NCBI RefSeq assembly: GCF_012396235.1
Contig: NZ_JAAXPA010000002.1
Coordinates: 310,001-374,000, forward strand
Length of the DNA: 64,000 nucleotides
Direction of reading: 5' to 3'
DNA from: Rhodococcus opacus
GTDB taxonomy: Bacteria > Actinomycetota > Actinomycetes > Mycobacteriales > Mycobacteriaceae
The notes beneath the pieces were generated by a model. It saw only the letters and a program-made list of their open reading frames with translations. It was not told the DNA's origin and did no database searches. Made by a program: the position numbers and the translations under genes. Every line of letters begins with the position of its first letter. Position 1 is the first letter of the stretch. Of the stretch, positions 53,558-62,716 are shown piece by piece.

Positions 53558-55209
53558 GCGTCCGTTCCCGTCGTCAACTCGAGGTCGGTCATGGTCCTGA
53601 ATCGGGGCGTGCCGTCGCTGCCGTTGCGTGCCTGTTCCATCACGAGGCGGGCGGCCCGCCCGTTCAGGTGGAGAGTCGCGACCTGATCGCCGAAGAACGG
53701 TCCGGCGACCTTCGACCAGTCGATGGGGACGGGTGGCACCCGCGACACCCGGCCGAGGATGAAACGCACGGTCCGCTCGGTGGCGCGCCGCCACGAGATC
53801 CGGAACGTCACCTTCATGGCGGCCGGAACGTAGTTGTGCAGGGGCGAGCACGTCAGCTGATACACCAGTGACTGCAACCGCTCGGTGTAGTGCGCCTGCG
53901 CGACGTAGGCGTGGTGGACGTCCCCGGACAGCACCGAGATGGTGGACGGCGCCCGGCCCCCCGGCCCGGCCCGACGGCCTGCGCCGACCTCGGCGAAGAG
54001 GCGGGCGAGCCGGTCGAATGAGTCGCGAAACGCCGCCCAGTGCTCCAGGTCCGCTCCCCGCCGGATCTTCTCCGCCAAGGCCGCGACCCGCGGGCCACGG
54101 GACCCGGCGGCGAGGCGTTCGTCCCAGGACTCGAGGTCGTGAAGGGCGCGGGGCAGCAACCACGGCAGCGACGTGCCGACGAGGAGGTGGTCGTAGGTGC
54201 CCTCGGTCTGACGTTCGATCCAGGAGAATTCCGGGTCGGACACCATCTCGCGGCGACCGCCGGAGAGGATGCGACCGCACCTCGAGTCGATGACGAGCAG
54301 CCTCGCAACCCCGAGGTCCCGGCGATACGACCATTGCATGCCTTTGGCCCCGTCCGCTTCCTCGTCGGCGGCAGACGCGAACTCGCGGAGCATCGGCTCG
54401 ACGTCGCCGCCGTGCTTCCGAACGCGTTGGTACAGTTCATTTTCGGCGAGGTGACTCGGCGCCAGGTTCCCGAGGTGCTGGTAGACCCAGTACGAGGAAA
54501 GCGCGCCGACGATGCGCTCCTCCCACCACGACGTGGCCTCGATTTCGGCGCGCCAGGATTCCGAGGTGTTCCAGTCGTCCCGGACGTCGTGGTCGTCGAA
54601 GATCATCGACGTCGGCACCGTCGACATCAGCCAGCGCACCTGAGGGTCCGACCACGACTCGGCGTAGAGCCAGGTGTACTCCTCGAAATTGCGCACCTGC
54701 GGCCCCGGTGGCTCGTTCACGTCGTGGATCTCGGCGACCCGTGCCTCGGTCTCGGGGGAGAGTTCGTCGGCGTACACCTGATCCCCGAGCAGCAGCAGGG
54801 CGTCGGGCCACTGGTCCGGCGACTGTTCGGCCATCCGCACCGCATACGCGTCCAGGGCGTCGGCGCCGAGGTGCCGGTTGCCCTCCGTCGTGGACATCGT
54901 GGCGAACCGGCACGACCCGAACGTGAGGACGAGCGTGTCGTCGTCCTCCCGGAGCGTCCGGATCATCGACGGGACGGCACTCGGCAACGGCCACACCGGG
55001 CGGCCGTCGAGGGTCACCTCGTACGGGGTGGTCGACCCGGGCTCCAGACCCTCCACGACGACGAGCGCATAGTGGTGACCCGACACGTTCCACGTGCGTT
55101 CCTCGTGGCCGAGGACTCGGACGGTGCACGCCTCCGACGTCTCGACCCACACCGTCGCGTCGCACGTGCCGACATGTCTCAGCAGTGGCCCCAGAATCAG
55201 CTCCGCCAT
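53554..55209 (-). CDS. PhoD-like metallophosphatase
   Basis: 551 residues. An N-terminal beta-sandwich (~1-85) is followed by the metallophosphatase domain with G-S-C-R, G-D-Q-V-Y-A-D, M-I-F-D-D-H-D-V-R-D-D-W and S-G-D-V-H-H-A-Y, the metal ligands of PhoD-type phosphodiesterases/phosphatases. There is no twin-arginine signal peptide, unlike secreted PhoD, so it is probably cytoplasmic. Substrate unknown. ATG 55209 with AGGGTGA just upstream is chosen, and the longer frame to 55335 crosses the divergent gene's promoter. Confidence 0.85.
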   Translation of the reverse strand: MAELILGPLLRHVGTCDATVWVETSEACTVRVLGHEERTWNVSGHHYALVVVEGLEPGSTTPYEVTLDGRPVWPLPSAVPSMIRTLREDDDTLVLTFGSCRFATMSTTEGNRHLGADALDAYAVRMAEQSPDQWPDALLLLGDQVYADELSPETEARVAEIHDVNEPPGPQVRNFEEYTWLYAESWSDPQVRWLMSTVPTSMIFDDHDVRDDWNTSESWRAEIEATSWWEERIVGALSSYWVYQHLGNLAPSHLAENELYQRVRKHGGDVEPMLREFASAADEEADGAKGMQWSYRRDLGVARLLVIDSRCGRILSGGRREMVSDPEFSWIERQTEGTYDHLLVGTSLPWLLPRALHDLESWDERLAAGSRGPRVAALAEKIRRGADLEHWAAFRDSFDRLARLFAEVGAGRRAGPGGRAPSTISVLSGDVHHAYVAQAHYTERLQSLVYQLTCSPLHNYVPAAMKVTFRISWRRATERTVRFILGRVSRVPPVPIDWSKVAGPFFGDQVATLHLNGRAARLVMEQARNGSDGTPRFRTMTDLELTTGTDA

Positions 55210-55320
55210 GACGTCACCCTGCCGATGTTCGTTCCATGCAGTCAGCTTACGGACGTCGGCGTCGGCAAGGGCGCGACATCCGAAGATGCTTGTCGGGCAG
55301 TATGTGTCGGCGGGTGCCGG

Positions 55321-55326
55321 TAGCCT
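55321..55326 (+). promoter_or_regulatory. Leaderless-type -10 box of the DUF4287 gene
   Basis: TAGCCT, 7 nt, then ATG 55334. Confidence 0.5.
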
Positions 55327-55333
55327 GTCGCGC

Positions 55334-55546
55334 ATGGCTGAACCAGTGAAGGGCCCCGCGTCCTATTTCCCGTCGATCGAGGAGAAGTACGGTCGGCCGA
55401 TCAGTGAATGGCAGACGCTCATCCGGTCGTCCGAGCTGACCAAGCACATGGAGTTGGTGAGCTGGCTGAAGTCCGAGCACGGCCTCGGTCACGGCCACGC
55501 CAACGCGCTGGTCGCGTACACCCTGAAGGAGGACGCCGCCGGCTGA
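55334..55546 (+). CDS. DUF4287 family protein
   Basis: 70 residues. The family pattern is complete: G-P-A-S-Y-F-P-S-I-E-E-K-Y-G-R-P-I-S-E-W, then H-M-E-L-V-S-W-L-K-S-E-H-G-L-G-H-G-H-A-N-A-L-V-A-Y. DUF4287 proteins are small helical cytoplasmic proteins, often next to SRPBCC/DUF5655 proteins, of unknown role. No ribosome-binding site precedes the ATG. Confidence 0.88.
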   Translation: MAEPVKGPASYFPSIEEKYGRPISEWQTLIRSSELTKHMELVSWLKSEHGLGHGHANALVAYTLKEDAAG

Positions 55547-55696
55547 GGGTCCCGGGCAGATCGGCGCCGGAGGTCCTCGCCTCCCTGGCGCGGCCGGATC
55601 CGGACCTCTCGCCACGATGAATCCGGTATTCGGCCGCGGGATATCATTCCGACGACGAATCTGGTGTCGAGGGTTCTGCTGTCGAAGGGAATCGAA

Positions 55697-57625
55697 GTGA
55701 GCACGAAAATCGAACAACTGGAGTTCCAGGCGGAGACCCGCCAGCTCCTGGACCTCATGATCCACTCGGTGTACTCCAACAAGGACTCGTTCCTGCGGGA
55801 GCTCATCTCCAACGCGTCGGATGCGCTGGACAAGTTGCGGCTCGAAGCCTTCCGCAACAAGGAGCTCCACGTCGACACGTCGGATCTGCACATCGAGATC
55901 GAGGTGGACGCGGAGCAGCGCACGCTCACCGTCCGCGACAACGGCATCGGCATGTCCCACGAGGAGGTCGTCGACCTCATCGGCACGCTGGCCAAGTCCG
56001 GCACCGCAGACCTGCGCCGCAAGTTGAAGGAAGCGAAGGACGCCGCCGCCTCCGAGGAACTGATCGGGCAGTTCGGCATCGGCTTCTACTCGACGTTCAT
56101 GGTCGCCGACAAGGTCACCCTGCTGACGCGGAAGGCAGGCGAGAGCGGGGCCACGCGCTGGGAGTCGAGCGGCGAGGCCACGTACACGATCGAAGCGGTC
56201 GACGACGCCCTGCAAGGCAGCTCCGTCACCCTGCACCTCAAGCCCGAGGACGCCGAGGATCACCTGCACGACTACACGTCGGAACGGAAGATCAGGGAGC
56301 TCGTCAAGCGCTACTCCGACTTCATCGCGTGGCCGATCCGGATGAACGTGGAGCGCACGGTCCCCGCGGAGGGCGACGGCGAGGACGAGGTCACCACGAC
56401 GTCCGAGACGATCAACTCGATGAAGGCGCTGTGGGCGCGCTCGAAGGACGACGTCTCCGAGGACGAGTACAAGGAGTTCTACAAGCACATCGCCCACGCC
56501 TGGGACGATCCGCTCGAGGTCATCCCGATGAAGGCGGAGGGCACGTTCGAGTTCCAGGCTCTGCTGTTCATCCCGTCCCACGCGCCGTTCGACCTGTTCA
56601 TGCGGGACGGGAAGACGGGTGTGCAGCTGTACGTCAAGCGCGTCTTCATCATGGACGACTGCGACCAGTTGATGCCGGAGTACCTCCGCTTCGTCAAGGG
56701 TGTGGTCGACGCTCAGGACCTGTCCCTCAACGTGTCCCGTGAGATCCTTCAGCAGGACCGGCAGATTCGTGCCATCCGGCGCAGGCTCACCAAGAAGGTC
56801 CTCACCACGATCAAGGACCTGAAGGCCGAGCGGCCCGACGACTACCGCACGTTCTGGGCGGAGTTCGGCCGCGCGGTCAAGGAAGGCCTGATGTCGGACA
56901 CCGACAATCGGGATGTGCTGCTGGGTATCTCGTCGTTCGAGTCCACCCACAGCGAGGAGGAGCTGACCTCGCTCGAAGACTACGTGGCGCGGATGAAGGA
57001 CGGTCAGGAGCAGATCTTCTACGCAACCGGAGAATCCCGGCAGCTGCTCGAGAGCTCACCGCACATGGAGGCCTTCCGCGCGAAGGGCTTCGAGGTGCTG
57101 CTGCTCACAGATCCGGTGGACGAGATGTGGGTCGGTGCCGTGCCGGAATTCGACGGCAAGGCGTTCCAATCGATCGCCAAGGGCGAGGTCGATCTCGACA
57201 CCGAGGAAGACAAGAAGGCGCACGAATCGGAGCGGGAGGAGCAGGAGAAGGACTTCGCCGGCCTGCTCTCCTGGATGGCCGACGCGCTGAGCGAGCAGGT
57301 CAAGGAGGTGCGGCTGTCGACGCGGCTGACCACGTCGCCGGCCTGCATCGTCGGCGACGCGTTCAGCATGTCGCCGGCACTCGAGCGGATGTACCGGGCG
57401 TCCGGACAGCCCGTCCCCACCACGAAGCGCATCCTCGAGCTGAACCCGACCCACCCGCTCGTCACCGGGCTGCGGGAGGCGCACGGCGAACGCAACGAGG
57501 ATCCGGCGCTGGGGGAGACCGCGGAGCTGCTCTACGGGATGGCGTTGCTGGCCGAGGGCGGCGAGCTGGAGGATCCCGCCCGGTTCACCACCATGCTCGC
57601 CAACCGTCTCGCCAGGACGGTGTAG
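55697..57625 (+). CDS. htpG: Molecular chaperone HtpG (Hsp90)
   Basis: 642 residues. GHKL ATPase motifs in the N-domain: L-I-S-N-A-S-D-A-L, D-N-G-I-G-M and G-Q-F-G-I-G-F-Y-S, with the middle domain R-V-F-I-M-D-D-C and V-D-A-Q-D-L-S-L-N-V-S-R-E. The C-terminal dimerisation domain ends the protein. It is the bacterial Hsp90, assisting late folding under stress. GTG 55697 has AAGGGAA upstream; an in-frame start at 55664 is possible. TATCAT near 55643 may be the -10 box. No CIRCE or HspR site was found. Confidence 0.96.
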   Translation: MSTKIEQLEFQAETRQLLDLMIHSVYSNKDSFLRELISNASDALDKLRLEAFRNKELHVDTSDLHIEIEVDAEQRTLTVRDNGIGMSHEEVVDLIGTLAKSGTADLRRKLKEAKDAAASEELIGQFGIGFYSTFMVADKVTLLTRKAGESGATRWESSGEATYTIEAVDDALQGSSVTLHLKPEDAEDHLHDYTSERKIRELVKRYSDFIAWPIRMNVERTVPAEGDGEDEVTTTSETINSMKALWARSKDDVSEDEYKEFYKHIAHAWDDPLEVIPMKAEGTFEFQALLFIPSHAPFDLFMRDGKTGVQLYVKRVFIMDDCDQLMPEYLRFVKGVVDAQDLSLNVSREILQQDRQIRAIRRRLTKKVLTTIKDLKAERPDDYRTFWAEFGRAVKEGLMSDTDNRDVLLGISSFESTHSEEELTSLEDYVARMKDGQEQIFYATGESRQLLESSPHMEAFRAKGFEVLLLTDPVDEMWVGAVPEFDGKAFQSIAKGEVDLDTEEDKKAHESEREEQEKDFAGLLSWMADALSEQVKEVRLSTRLTTSPACIVGDAFSMSPALERMYRASGQPVPTTKRILELNPTHPLVTGLREAHGERNEDPALGETAELLYGMALLAEGGELEDPARFTTMLANRLARTV

Positions 57626-57631
57626 TTCACC

Positions 57632-58621
57632 TTGCTCGTATTGGTCACGGGAGGAACAGGTTTCGTCGGGGCGTGGAGTGCGAAGGCTGCGGTGGACGCC
57701 GGTTACCGGGTGCGCTTCCTCGTGCGGGATCCTGCTCGCCTCGTGACCAGTGCCGCGGCACTCGGACTGGACACGTCCGATCACGTGGTCGGTGACATCA
57801 CGGACGCCGAGTCCGTGCGCCGCGCTCTGGACGGCTGCGATGCCGTCATCCACGCCGCGGCCGTGGTCGCGGTCGACCCGCGGCGCGCGGAGGAGATGTT
57901 GCAGACCAACCTGGCCGGCGCGCAGAACGTGCTGGGAACCGCAGTCGAGCTGGGCCTCGACCCGATCGTCTACGTCTCGAGTATCGCCGCGCTGTTCCAG
58001 CCGGGGGCCCGGCTGCTCACTCCCGAACTGCCGGTGTGCGGGCCTCCCGACGCCTACGGCCGGAGCAAGGCACGTGTGGAGCAGTACGCTCGCGACCTTC
58101 AGGCCGACGGCGCACCGATCGCGATCACCTATCCGGGCATGATCATCGGCCCGCCCGCGGGAAGCCAGTTCGGCGAGGCGGCCCAGGCAGTCGAGGCCGC
58201 CGTTCACCTGCGGGGTCTGCCCGGGCGGAGCGCGGCGTGGACGATGGTCGACGTCCGGGAGGTGGCGAGCGCGCACGCCGCCCTCCTCGAGTCGGGACGC
58301 GGCGCCCGCCGGTACATGCTCGGTGGTCCCCGGATTCCGATCGCCGGGATCGCGGAGATGCTGGGCGTGATCACCGGCAAATGGATGGGGGTGTTCCCGG
58401 TTCCGGACGCCGCGTTGCGCCTGGTGGGCAGGCTGGTCGACGCCGTCGACCGGTTCGTCCCCATCGACACCCCGATTTCGGAGGCCGCGATGGAGTACTA
58501 CACGCGGATGCCGGACACGGACGACCGCCCGAGCGAGAGCGAACTGGGCGTGAAGTACCGGGATTCGGCGGAGACCTTGGCCGACACCGTTGCGGGGCTG
58601 ACGGAGGCGGGCCGACTGTGA
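57632..58621 (+). CDS. NAD(P)-dependent epimerase/dehydratase family protein
   Basis: 329 residues of the extended short-chain dehydrogenase type. Cofactor loop V-T-G-G-T-G-F-V-G at the N-terminus, then V-I-H-A-A-A, V-Y-V-S-S-I-A and the catalytic Y-G-R-S-K (Tyr/Lys). The N-terminal loop has no N-x-x-G-x-x-G variation. The start codon is TTG 57632, 7 nt after the htpG stop, without a good ribosome-binding site, so translation likely depends on htpG. Substrate is unknown (sugar nucleotide, sterol or dihydroflavonol type). Confidence 0.8.
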   Translation: MLVLVTGGTGFVGAWSAKAAVDAGYRVRFLVRDPARLVTSAAALGLDTSDHVVGDITDAESVRRALDGCDAVIHAAAVVAVDPRRAEEMLQTNLAGAQNVLGTAVELGLDPIVYVSSIAALFQPGARLLTPELPVCGPPDAYGRSKARVEQYARDLQADGAPIAITYPGMIIGPPAGSQFGEAAQAVEAAVHLRGLPGRSAAWTMVDVREVASAHAALLESGRGARRYMLGGPRIPIAGIAEMLGVITGKWMGVFPVPDAALRLVGRLVDAVDRFVPIDTPISEAAMEYYTRMPDTDDRPSESELGVKYRDSAETLADTVAGLTEAGRL

Positions 58622-58640
58622 GTGCGCAGGCGGGCAGGCT

Positions 58641-59210
58641 GTGAGCTTCACTCGTGCGGAGTTGGAGTCGTTCCGGGACGCCGAGGTTGCGGACCTCATC
58701 GGACCGGGCTGCCGACTGCTGTTCGTCGGTATCAACCCGGGACTGTGGACGGCCGCCACTGGGGCGCATTTCGCGCGCCCGGGCAACCGTTTCTATCCGG
58801 CCCTGCTGGCCGCGGGGATCATCGAGCGTCCGATCGATCCGACGGCAGGGATGTCGGACGCGGATCGCGATCACCTGATCGAGCGGGGCGTCGGCATCAC
58901 CAACCTTGCCCCGCGCGCCACGGCGAAGGCGGACGAGTTGACCGGTGAGGAGCTGGCCGTCGGCGCCGAGCGCTTGCGCACCGTGGTCCGCGACACCACT
59001 CCCCGGGTGGTCGCCGTCGCCGGAATCACCGCCTATCGCACGGCTTTCGGGGAGCGTGCCGCGAAGAAGGGCAAGCAGCCGCGCGACCTCGAGGGCGCGG
59101 AGTTGTGGCTGGTCCCGAACCCCAGCGGGCTCAACGCCCACGAAACCGTCGCCACGCTGGCCGCGTCGTACCGGGAGGCGGCGATCGAGGCGGGAATCAT
59201 ATCCGGCTGA
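58641..59210 (+). CDS. mug: Mismatch-specific uracil/thymine-DNA glycosylase (Mug family)
   Basis: 189 residues of the UDG superfamily family 2. Active-site motif F-V-G-I-N-P-G-L and the second motif N-P-S-G-L-N-A-H are both intact, with F-A-R-P-G-N-R-F-Y-P-A-L between them. It removes U or T mispaired with G, and alkylated bases, from DNA. GTG 58641 lies 20 nt after the epimerase stop, so the two likely share a transcript. Confidence 0.9.
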   Translation: MSFTRAELESFRDAEVADLIGPGCRLLFVGINPGLWTAATGAHFARPGNRFYPALLAAGIIERPIDPTAGMSDADRDHLIERGVGITNLAPRATAKADELTGEELAVGAERLRTVVRDTTPRVVAVAGITAYRTAFGERAAKKGKQPRDLEGAELWLVPNPSGLNAHETVATLAASYREAAIEAGIISG

Positions 59211-59223
59211 CCGGGCAGGTCGC

Positions 59224-59229
59224 TAGGCT
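59224..59229 (+). promoter_or_regulatory. Leaderless-type -10 box of the small membrane protein
   Basis: TAGGCT, 6 nt (GCGGAG), then ATG 59236. The GCGGAG could also act as a short-spaced ribosome-binding site. Confidence 0.45.
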
Positions 59230-59235
59230 GCGGAG

Positions 59236-59586
59236 ATGACCGTCGTCTACAACCTCTTCTTCGTCTGCCACCTGCTCGGCATGGCCGCCCTCGTCGGCGG
59301 CTATTTCGCGGTGCTCGGGGCGCCGCGGATCTCCGAGGTCATGGTGTGGGGTGCGCGGCTCCAGTTCGTGACGGGACTGATCCTGGTCGGGCTCGGCGAG
59401 GCCGCACTGGACAAGGATTACAACCACGTCAAGATCGGCGTGAAGCTTCTGCTCTCACTGGTGGTGGTCGCGCTCGCCGAGATCGTCCGGGGCAAGCAGA
59501 ACAAGGGGCAGGAGAATCCGAACCTGGTCCACGTGACCGGTGGGCTCGGCATCGTCACCGTGCTCGTGGCCGCCCTCTGGACCTGA
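59236..59586 (+). CDS. Small four-helix membrane protein
   Basis: 116 residues. Four hydrophobic segments (~3-27, 34-52, 66-83 and 97-115), with a short charged loop K-D-Y-N-H-V-K-I-G-V-K and R-G-K-Q-N-K-G-Q-E-N. I recognise the type as a common actinobacterial small membrane protein with no assigned function. It is convergent with the acyl-CoA dehydrogenase gene (13 nt between stops). Confidence 0.7.
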   Translation: MTVVYNLFFVCHLLGMAALVGGYFAVLGAPRISEVMVWGARLQFVTGLILVGLGEAALDKDYNHVKIGVKLLLSLVVVALAEIVRGKQNKGQENPNLVHVTGGLGIVTVLVAALWT

Positions 59587-59599
59587 TCCCGCGCCGGTT

Positions 59600-60994
59600 T
59601 CACTTCTTCGGTGGAGCAAGGATTTTCATCGCCAGTCGCTGCGCGGACTCGGGCATCCGGTCCTTCATCGACATCGCGAACTCGCCTGCCTTCGTGCGCA
59701 CGGACGTGCCCCTGCCGAACCGCCGGTTGAAGGCGGATCCCTCGGTCGGCTGATCGAAGTGGAGGGGCGGGGCGCCGTCCGCGGCGCCGAGAGCGCGCCC
59801 GATCACCATCCGCTGAATCTCACTGGTGCCCTCGAAGATGGTGTACAGCTTGGCGTCCCGGTACCACTTCTCGACGGGGTGGTCGCTGATGTACCCCCAC
59901 CCGCCCATCGTCTGCAGTGCGCGTTCGGTGGTCTTCACCGCGGCCTCCGACGCCGCGAGTTTCGCCATCGAGCCCTCGCCGTGGCGGAACTCCACTCCCG
60001 CCGCCGCCATCCACGACGCCCGCCAGGTGAGCAGCCGCGCGGCGTCGATCTGGGTCGCGAGGTCGGCCAGCGGAAATGCGATGCCCTGGTTGTCGATGAT
60101 CGGGCCGCCGAACGCCTCGCGGCGGTTCGCGTACTCGGTGGCGTATTCGAGCGCTGCGCGGGCGATGCCCAGCGCCTGAGCGGCGACCATGGGGCGTGTC
60201 TGCTCGAACGTGCCGAGGGTGGCCGATTTCCGCCGGGGCGCGCCGGTTGCTACCTCTTCCTGCACCTCACGGGCCTTCCGCATGCGGTTCTGCAACTTGT
60301 CGTCGCCGCCGAGCAGATGATCGGCGGGAACCCGCACCTGATGGAACTTCAGCTCCGCCGTGTGCGACGCGCGGCAGCCCAACTTGTCGAGCTTGCGGAC
60401 GAGTTCGATACCCGGACTTCCGCCGGGCACAACGAAGAGCGCCTGACCGCGATGGCCCAGGTCCGGGTCGACGGTCGCGTTCACGACGTGCACGTCGGCG
60501 ATTCCCCCGTTGCCGATCCACATCTTGTGTCCCTCGATCACCCACTCGTCGCCGTCGCGCGTCGCGGTGGTCCGCAGATTGCGGACGTCGCTGCCGCCCT
60601 CGGGTTCGGAGATGCACAGTGCGGCGAGTTTCAGGTTGCCGGGCTCGCCGAAGCACTCGGGCGCCCAGCGCAGCATCTGCTCCGGCGTCGCGGCCTGCCC
60701 GATCGACGACAGCGCCAGCGCGGGCATCACGACGGCCAGCCCGATTCCGGCGCAACCCCAGAACAACTCCTCCATGAAAAGGGGGAGGGACAGGCCGGTC
60801 GGGTCGCCGATGAGGTCGCGGTAGAACAGCGGACTGTAGAAGCCCTCCTGCGCGGCCTTCTCGAGAACGTCCCAGGGGAACTCCTGCGCGCGGTCGTGCT
60901 CGGCCGCCACCGGCCGGATCACGTTCTCCGCGAAGGCGTGCGTCCGCTCGACGAGGTCTTTCTGCGCCGGAGTGAGAGCGAGGCTGAAAGTCAT
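59600..60994 (-). CDS. Acyl-CoA dehydrogenase
   Basis: 464 residues, longer than the usual ~390. The signatures are L-C-I-S-E-P-E-G-G-S-D-V for the FAD/acyl-CoA site, and Y-T-I-F-E-G-T-S-E-I-Q-R with catalytic base Glu388. The C-terminal ~75-residue extension (F-D-Q-P-T-E-G to A-P-P-K-K) is extra and basic, and a charged insertion (K-A-R-E-V-Q-E-E-V-A) lies mid-protein. It takes electrons from acyl-CoA to ETF in the first step of beta-oxidation. ATG 60994 has GAGGGA 6 nt upstream; TACGTT (61028-61033, minus) may be its -10 box. Confidence 0.9.
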   Translation of the reverse strand: MTFSLALTPAQKDLVERTHAFAENVIRPVAAEHDRAQEFPWDVLEKAAQEGFYSPLFYRDLIGDPTGLSLPLFMEELFWGCAGIGLAVVMPALALSSIGQAATPEQMLRWAPECFGEPGNLKLAALCISEPEGGSDVRNLRTTATRDGDEWVIEGHKMWIGNGGIADVHVVNATVDPDLGHRGQALFVVPGGSPGIELVRKLDKLGCRASHTAELKFHQVRVPADHLLGGDDKLQNRMRKAREVQEEVATGAPRRKSATLGTFEQTRPMVAAQALGIARAALEYATEYANRREAFGGPIIDNQGIAFPLADLATQIDAARLLTWRASWMAAAGVEFRHGEGSMAKLAASEAAVKTTERALQTMGGWGYISDHPVEKWYRDAKLYTIFEGTSEIQRMVIGRALGAADGAPPLHFDQPTEGSAFNRRFGRGTSVRTKAGEFAMSMKDRMPESAQRLAMKILAPPKK

Positions 60995-61112
60995 GGCAGT
61001 CCCTCGGTTGCCGCGTTGGTGTGCAACAACGTAACACTCACGGCCTGTCGCGGGCGAGATTCACGTTATCCTGGATGGTGAGATGGTGATCCCATTATCT
61101 GGTCGAAGTTGC

Positions 61113-61118
61113 TAGCGT
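61113..61118 (+). promoter_or_regulatory. Leaderless-type -10 box of the methyltransferase
   Basis: TAGCGT, 7 nt, then ATG 61126. Confidence 0.5.
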
Positions 61119-61125
61119 CGGAGAC

Positions 61126-61935
61126 ATGAACGGCGACGAGACGGTCTACACCCACGGTCACGACGAATCGGTGCTGCGAAACCACCGATGGCGCACCGCC
61201 GAGAACTCCGCCGGTTATCTGCTCCCGCACCTGCGCGCAGGCATGGCGTTGCTCGACGTCGGGTGCGGGCCGGGCACGATCACCGCCGACCTCGCGGGAC
61301 TCGTCGCACCCGGAGTCGTCACCGCCGTCGAGATGAACGACGAGGCGCTGTCCCTCGCCAGGAACGAGTTCGCGAAGCGGGGAGTCCCGAACGTCCTGAC
61401 CGTGGTGTCGGACGTCCACGCCCTCGACTTTCCCGACGACAGCTTCGACGTCGTGCACGCGCATCAGGTCCTGCAACACGTCGGCGATCCGGTGCAGGCG
61501 CTGCGCGAGATGAAGCGGGTGTGCAGGCCCGGTGGAATCGTCGCCGCCCGCGACGCCGACTACGGCACCTTCACATGGTTCCCGCCGACACCGGAACTCG
61601 ACGAATGGCTGACGCTGTACAACTCCATCGCGCGGGCGAACGGTGGTGAACCGGACGCCGGCCGTCGCCTGCGGGCGTGGGCGCACGAGGCGGGTCTCGC
61701 CGACGTCGTGAACACCGCGAGCACGTGGTGCTTCTCCTCCGACGAGGATCGCGAGTGGTGGGGAGGGTCCTGGGCCGATCGCTCGCTGCAGTCGCACTAC
61801 GCGGACCGGGCGCTAGAACTGGGGCTCGCCACCGTGGCGGACCTGGAACGCATCGCGGCGGGCTGGCGTTCGTGGGTGCGGGAGGACGACGGCTGGTTCG
61901 CGCTGCTGCACAGCGAGATCCTCTGCCGGGTGTAG
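61126..61935 (+). CDS. Class I SAM-dependent methyltransferase
   Basis: 269 residues. Motif I L-D-V-G-C-G-P-G-T-I-T, then V-E-M-N-D-E-A, and D-F-P-D-D-S-F-D-V-V-H-A-H-Q-V-L-Q-H. This is a UbiE/Coq5-like methyltransferase of the small-molecule type, fitting methylation of quinones, sterols or lipids; no substrate can be assigned. It is divergent from the acyl-CoA dehydrogenase with a ~130-bp spacer. Confidence 0.88.
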   Translation: MNGDETVYTHGHDESVLRNHRWRTAENSAGYLLPHLRAGMALLDVGCGPGTITADLAGLVAPGVVTAVEMNDEALSLARNEFAKRGVPNVLTVVSDVHALDFPDDSFDVVHAHQVLQHVGDPVQALREMKRVCRPGGIVAARDADYGTFTWFPPTPELDEWLTLYNSIARANGGEPDAGRRLRAWAHEAGLADVVNTASTWCFSSDEDREWWGGSWADRSLQSHYADRALELGLATVADLERIAAGWRSWVREDDGWFALLHSEILCRV

Positions 61936-61987
61936 CAGCGCGGAGGGAAATCACGCAACGAGTGCCCGAGGATGGAACACTCGCCCC

Positions 61988-62656
61988 ATGACGACGTTAC
62001 GGGTGGGTCGACTGTGGTTGGCGGGACTGATGGTGGCTCTGATCGGGCTGGTGCTCGCACCCGGCGCCTCCGCAGCCCCGGACAGAGCAGTCTTCTCCGG
62101 CGCCTCGGACCAGGTGATCACGGTCTACGCGCCGTCCGCGGGGGCAGTGATCGCCGAACTGACCGCCTGGGAACGGACTGCGGACGGCACGTGGCAGGTG
62201 TTCGCGGGCCCCGTCCCCGCCGACGTCGGCGCAGAAGGAATCGGTGCGGCGAACGAATTCTCCACCCGCACGCCGGCCGGTGTCTTTCCGCTGTCGCAGG
62301 CGTTCGGCCGGCAGCCCGCACCGGAGACGGCGATGCCGTATTTCCAGTCGGACCGGCGGGACTGGTGGGATTCCAATCCGCTCTCGCCCACGTACAACAC
62401 GCACGTCCGGCAGGACGCGAGCCCCGGTGGTAACAGCGAGAACCTCTACGCGGCCGGACCGCTGTACGACTACGCGGTCGCGATCGGCTACAACGCCGCC
62501 CGCGTTCCCGGCCTCGGTTCGGCGATGTTCCTGCACGTCACGGACGGCACCACCACCGAAGGGTGCGTCGCCATCGACCGCGACACGCTGACCTCACTCC
62601 TCGGCCGGCTCGACCCGGCGAAGAACCCCGTCATCGAGATCGCCGTAGGCGCGTAG
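61988..62656 (+). CDS. Exported L,D-transpeptidase-like protein
   Basis: 222 residues. A signal peptide (n-region R-V-G-R-L-W, core to residue ~25, cleavage near A-P-G-A-S-A-A-P) precedes a YkuD-like domain with S-T-R-T-P-A-G-V-F-P-L and the active site F-L-H-V-T-D-G-T-T-T-E-G-C-V-A (His183, Cys193). Classical L,D-transpeptidases have H-G-x(n)-S-H-G-C; here the S-H is replaced by T-E, so it belongs to the divergent ErfK/YbiS-like group and may have weak or different activity at the cell wall. Confidence 0.78.
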   Translation: MTTLRVGRLWLAGLMVALIGLVLAPGASAAPDRAVFSGASDQVITVYAPSAGAVIAELTAWERTADGTWQVFAGPVPADVGAEGIGAANEFSTRTPAGVFPLSQAFGRQPAPETAMPYFQSDRRDWWDSNPLSPTYNTHVRQDASPGGNSENLYAAGPLYDYAVAIGYNAARVPGLGSAMFLHVTDGTTTEGCVAIDRDTLTSLLGRLDPAKNPVIEIAVGA

Positions 62657-62657
62657 C

Positions 62658-62705
62658 GCCCGTGCGCCTTTCTGGTTGCTCCAGCTACCAAAAAGGCGCA
62701 CGGGC
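62658..62705. repeat. Palindromic element, subfamily B copy 3
   Basis: 19-nt arms starting GCCCGTGCGCCTTTCTGGT with one mismatch, loop TGCTCCAGCT. It lies between the convergent L,D-transpeptidase-like gene and the class I fumarase, with GGCGGCGGAGCCGCC leading to the fumarase stop. Confidence 0.8.
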
Positions 62706-62716
62706 GGCGGAGCCGC